DNA from: an uncultured Bacillaceae bacterium
Lineage (GTDB): Bacteria > Bacillota > Bacilli > Bacillales > Alkalibacillaceae
Reading direction: 5' to 3'
NCBI GenBank assembly: GCA_937983065.1
Contig: CALKAL010000181.1
Span: 1-8,840, forward strand
Length of the DNA stretch: 8,840 nt
How positions within the stretch are numbered: the stretch's first letter is position 1; the number at the start of each line of letters is the position of its first letter. Position numbers and translations under genes: made by a program. Positions 6,138 through 8,840 of the stretch are shown one piece after another. The notes under the pieces were generated by a model. That model was not told where the DNA came from. It searched no databases and worked only from the letters and a program-made list of their open reading frames with translations.

Positions 6138-7538
6138 ATGGGGAAGCTAAATCAAAAATGGCTCGTCGTGATCGCCGTTTTATTCGGGACATCGACAGTC
6201 ATTTTAAATAATAGTATGTTAAACCCAGTTTTACCGACGTTTATGCATCTATTTGATTCCGATGCGGTCGGTGTAGGCTGGATTTTAACAATGTTTATGA
6301 TAGCTATGGGAATGACGATGCCACTCACTGGGTATCTCGGTGACCGTTATGGAAAGAAAAATGTTTACATAGCTGGTTTAATTATTTTTATGGTCGGTTC
6401 CATCATTGGTGCTACATCCGTTAGTTTACCGATGATTATTATTGCCCGTGCGATTCAAGGGGTTGCTGGTGGTTTAATGATGCCTAATGCGATGGCGTTA
6501 ATCTTCCAGGCGTTCCCGAAAAATGAGCGGGGCTTTGCGGTTGGAATCTATGGAATTGCTGTTATGGTTGCACCAGCAATCGGACCGTTAATTGGTGGAG
6601 TCATCGCCGAAAACTTTGATTGGTTTTATTTATTTCTATTAAATATTCCTGTTGCGATTGTTAGCTTATATTTTTCAATGAAATATTTAAAGCCGACACC
6701 TGCGAATAAAGAAATTAAGTTTGATGTTCCAGGATTTATTCTAGTAACCATTGGTGTTGGCGCCATAATGTTTGCCCTTGGTCAAATGAGAGACGTGGAA
6801 ACCTTGTTAAACGTATTCAATTTAACATTAGTTATCGTAGGAATCCTATTCATTGTTATTTTTATCCGGTACGAATTAAAACGAGAACAACCGTTACTTG
6901 ATTTGTCCGTATTTAAAGTGAGCACTTATCGTAATTCAATTATTGTCACCGCCGCAGCATCAGTTGGGTTATTTTCAGCTCTATTTCTATTGCCGTATTT
7001 AGTTCAAGAAGCGTACGGCTTAAGCATGGTTGAAACCGGATTTTTATTTTTGCCGAGTGCGATTGCGAGTGGAATTTTTATGACAATCGGTGGAAAGATT
7101 TTAGATACGAAAGGACCGAAATATGTTGTTCCGATCGGTTTAGCGATTGTATCGTTTGCGAGTGTTTTATTCGGTCTCATTAATATTACGACGGCTTTCT
7201 GGGTCATTATTTTAATTAACCTCATTCACGGATTCGGCTTAGGTTTTGGTAACATGCCAGCAACAACGGCCGGCATGAACGCGATACCTGATAAGTTAGT
7301 CACTCAAGGCTCAGCGATCAATAACTTAATTAGACAGGTCGTTTCTTCCTTAGCGATTGTCCTATTCTCGATTTACTTTGAAGTAAGACGGGGACATATT
7401 ATGCTTTCATCAGAATCAATGGCCTTTGAACAAGCGACATTACAAGCGATTAATGAAGCCTTTATCATCGCAGCAATTTTAGTAGCCTTAGCCATTCCAG
7501 CAGCCTATCGAATGAAAGGTTATCAGGATGAAAAATAA
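6138..7538 (+). CDS. MFS transporter, DHA2 (EmrB/QacA-type) drug exporter family
   Basis: An integral cytoplasmic membrane protein, probably a proton-driven exporter of small molecules; the substrate is unknown. It has 466 residues with hydrophobic segments along the whole length, compatible with the 14-helix DHA2 layout. MFS motif A, GYLGDRYGKK, is at 65-74 after helix 2; a motif B-like ARAIQG is at 103-108; and antiporter motif C, ending APAIGPLIGG (145-154), marks an exporter. The helix 1 signature is unusual: many DHA2 members have an aspartate in LDxTIVNVALP, whereas here it reads LNNSMLNPVLP (23-33) with asparagine. The start is ATG 6138 with GGGGGAG (6126-6132). It appears to be a single-gene unit with its own promoter and a strong terminator. 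No regulator gene adjoins it except the unrelated rex. Confidence 0.9.
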   Translation: MGKLNQKWLVVIAVLFGTSTVILNNSMLNPVLPTFMHLFDSDAVGVGWILTMFMIAMGMTMPLTGYLGDRYGKKNVYIAGLIIFMVGSIIGATSVSLPMIIIARAIQGVAGGLMMPNAMALIFQAFPKNERGFAVGIYGIAVMVAPAIGPLIGGVIAENFDWFYLFLLNIPVAIVSLYFSMKYLKPTPANKEIKFDVPGFILVTIGVGAIMFALGQMRDVETLLNVFNLTLVIVGILFIVIFIRYELKREQPLLDLSVFKVSTYRNSIIVTAAASVGLFSALFLLPYLVQEAYGLSMVETGFLFLPSAIASGIFMTIGGKILDTKGPKYVVPIGLAIVSFASVLFGLINITTAFWVIILINLIHGFGLGFGNMPATTAGMNAIPDKLVTQGSAINNLIRQVVSSLAIVLFSIYFEVRRGHIMLSSESMAFEQATLQAINEAFIIAAILVALAIPAAYRMKGYQDEK

Positions 7539-7548
7539 GTTATAATAA

Positions 7549-7587
7549 AAAAACTGCACTTTAGGCAGGTTCTAAAGTGCAGTTTTT
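7549..7587. terminator. Bidirectional terminator between the MFS gene and the sigma operon
   Basis: AAAAACTGCACTTTAG (7549-7564) and CTAAAGTGCAGTTTTT (7572-7587) form a perfect 16-bp stem with a 7-base loop. A/T tracts at both ends let it stop transcripts from either side. Its right edge reaches into the stop codon of the anti-sigma gene (7586-7588). Confidence 0.92.
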
Positions 7588-8203
7588 AATTTGCTCCTAA
7601 AGGTTCAATACGAAAAGTCCCATCTGGCAATTTTTCAATAATCATTAGCTTGTTAGACGAATCTTTATACAAAGCATTAACCGAATGGAGCCTATAATTA
7701 TTATCCCAGGTGATAAAAATTTGCATCTCTACCTCACCATTAGTCAGTCCCTCTATGTCAGCAAAATCATACACCTCGTCAAACTCATAATTTGAAGCGG
7801 GATTAATATCGTATCTCCATTTCTCATCTATAGTCGATGTGACTTCTGTATCTTTAGCAGCAATAACTTCAGTATAGTCACTTCCTAATTTAGTTGTAAG
7901 TTCATCCTGAGACATTCCAATGATTAGCTCATTTTGAATGAGACTCGTCATTTCTTCTACGCCGACATTAGGCTGTTCAGTTGAATCGAATAAATTTGGT
8001 AATGTACTAGCTAATATGATAAAAAGAACAATCGCTGTAGCAAGTGTCATATAGTATTTTATTTTCGGATTTCTGTTTCGTTTAACTTTTTTGTTATTGA
8101 GTTCGGTCAAAATGTGCGTATGACTGTTACGTTTATCTATATCACTAATTTTTATTTTGTCACTTAAAGATTTGAAGTCGTCATCGATATTTCTATGCCC
8201 CAT
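7586..8203 (-). CDS. Putative membrane-bound anti-sigma factor with BamE/SmpA-like external domain
   Basis: I do not recognise the exact family. Read from ATG 8203 it has 205 residues: a hydrophilic N-terminus (1-49) ending in a basic stretch (38-49), one membrane helix (about 50-69), and an external domain (70-205). This N-in topology and its place right after an ECF sigma gene are what an anti-sigma factor would show. The cytoplasmic part has no cysteine, so it is not the zinc-binding HxxxCxxC type. In the external part, IIGMSQDELTTKLG (94-107) resembles the GMs..eV...LG motif of BamE/SmpA-like domains; this is a weak call. The start at GTG 8215 is less likely because that codon lies within the ribosome binding site AAGGTGG (8212-8218), 8 bases before ATG 8203. 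It overlaps the sigma gene by 11 bp, which suggests coupled translation. Confidence 0.7.
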   Translation of the reverse strand: MGHRNIDDDFKSLSDKIKISDIDKRNSHTHILTELNNKKVKRNRNPKIKYYMTLATAIVLFIILASTLPNLFDSTEQPNVGVEEMTSLIQNELIIGMSQDELTTKLGSDYTEVIAAKDTEVTSTIDEKWRYDINPASNYEFDEVYDFADIEGLTNGEVEMQIFITWDNNYRLHSVNALYKDSSNKLMIIEKLPDGTFRIEPLGAN

Positions 8204-8711
8204 CGTGATAACCACCTTTTATTAAATCACTTTTTAAGCTTTTCATCGCCTGGTAGAGATTATTTTTCACTTTCTGTTCGTTCCAGTCCAGTATTTCCGC
8301 TGTTTCTTTAATTGAAAAGTCGTTAATTTTCCTAAGTATAATGACCTCTTGATACGTCCGTTTTAACTTATTTAAAGCCCGATATAATTCTCTCTCATTT
8401 TCATTTAAGATAGCTATGATTTCAGGGGAATTGTCGTCAATACGATCCACGTTTTGTTCATTATAAAATAATAACGGTTTCTTTTTTCTTATATAATCAA
8501 TGGTTCTATTACGAGCAATTTTGATGAGCCAGCTTTTTTCGTTGATTCCTTTAAATTGTTCTAATCTCTCAAATGACCGAATAAAAGTATCTTGCATTAA
8601 ATCTAAAGCGGTATCTCTATCACGAATCATGAAATATATAAATTGATAAACATCGTTATTATATTTTTGATACAATTGATCAATTATTTTAATTTTTTCT
8701 TGTGCATTCAA
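8193..8711 (-). CDS. ECF-type RNA polymerase sigma factor
   Basis: An extracytoplasmic-function sigma factor of 172 residues that would direct RNA polymerase to a small stress regulon when released by its membrane partner. Sigma region 2 spans about 14-80: LYQKYNNDVYQFIYFMIRD, then LMQDTFIRSFERLEQFKG, then SWLIKIARNRTIDYIRKKK. Region 4 spans about 110-165, with LKRTYQEVIILRKINDFSIKE followed by a helix-turn-helix, AEILDWNEQKVKNNLYQAMK. There is no region 1 or 3, as expected for ECF. By eye it is nearest to SigX of B. subtilis, but not close enough for a symbol. The start is TTG 8711: an in-frame TGA at 8717-8715 blocks extension, and the next in-frame methionine (residue 28) would cut into region 2. 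AGGGG (8722-8726) lies 10 bases upstream. It is first in an operon with the putative anti-sigma gene. Confidence 0.88.
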   Translation of the reverse strand: MNAQEKIKIIDQLYQKYNNDVYQFIYFMIRDRDTALDLMQDTFIRSFERLEQFKGINEKSWLIKIARNRTIDYIRKKKPLLFYNEQNVDRIDDNSPEIIAILNENERELYRALNKLKRTYQEVIILRKINDFSIKETAEILDWNEQKVKNNLYQAMKSLKSDLIKGGYHDGA

Positions 8712-8751
8712 ACATCATCAACCCCTGAAAATTATTCCCCTTTATATATAC

Positions 8752-8779
8752 GACGATTGAATGGGTAAAAAGGTTTAGA
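8752..8779 (-). promoter_or_regulatory. Candidate ECF-type (autoregulatory) promoter of the sigma operon
   Basis: On the - strand, TCTAAAC (8779-8773) followed by CTTTTT resembles the ECF -35 TGAAAC, and CGTC (8755-8752) matches the ECF -10, with 17 bases between them. That is the usual spacing for such promoters. A vegetative alternative overlaps it: TTTACC, 17 bases, TATAAA. The leader to TTG 8711 would be about 35 bases. Confidence 0.55.
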
Positions 8780-8790
8780 ATTTTTTCCAT

Positions 8791-8815
8791 TAAAAAAAGC
8801 ACCTCTCTCGGTACT
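8791..8815 (-). terminator. Terminator of a - strand gene beyond the right edge
   Basis: On the - strand, AGTACC (8815-8810) and GGTGCT (8803-8798) pair through 6 bp with one G-U, around a 6-base loop, followed by a T tract (8797-8792). It would end a gene lying to the right of the window and insulate the sigma operon. The rest of 8816-8840 shows nothing I can assign. Confidence 0.6.
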
Positions 8816-8840
8816 AACCCCAGTTAAAAATCTAATTTTT

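Noticed and set aside
8203..8215. GTG 8215 as the start of the putative anti-sigma factor
   Set aside because: That GTG is part of the AAGGTGG ribosome binding site that serves ATG 8203.

Overview
This looks like chromosomal housekeeping sequence from a low-GC, Gram-positive Bacillales bacterium (Bacillaceae-like). The basis is AT-rich DNA, strong GGAGG-type ribosome binding sites, and protein sequences and gene order (tsaE-tsaB-rimI-tsaD, then an ABC-F gene and rex) that match the ydiB-ydiC-ydiD-gcp-ydiF...ydiH region of Bacillus subtilis as I remember it. I cannot name a genus or species.

Left part (1-2920): the 3' two thirds of a tRNA-Asp(GTC) and its terminator. A tight four-gene operon on the + strand follows. 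tsaE, tsaB and tsaD encode the late-acting proteins that make N6-threonylcarbamoyladenosine (t6A) at position 37 of ANN-decoding tRNAs. rimI encodes a GNAT acetyltransferase. The genes overlap or nearly touch (62 bp overlap, 2 bp gap, 4 bp overlap) and end at a strong terminator.

Middle (2880-3372): a 493-bp non-coding gap between two convergent genes. It is not empty. It holds two perfect and two one-mismatch DnaA boxes plus several weaker ones, and two of the weaker ones form the arms of the tsaD terminator. I read it as a chromosomal DnaA-box cluster outside oriC. From memory, B. subtilis DnaA also binds at the gcp locus, so this is probably a conserved regulatory site for replication initiation rather than something wholly new. 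It is the most interesting element in the window.

Right of that, an ABC-F translation ATPase (YdiF-like, - strand, 3373-5316) is divergent from rex (+, 5407-6030), the NADH/NAD+ sensing repressor, across a short shared promoter region. Next comes a stand-alone DHA2-type MFS exporter (+, 6138-7538) with its own promoter.

The right end (7586-8711, - strand) is a two-gene regulatory operon: an ECF sigma factor and a single-pass membrane protein that is probably its anti-sigma factor. A candidate ECF-type autoregulatory promoter lies in front of it. It converges on the exporter gene at a shared 16-bp-stem bidirectional terminator. A terminator for a gene outside the window sits at the far right edge. 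I see no mobile elements, CRISPR arrays, phage genes or obvious pseudogenes.
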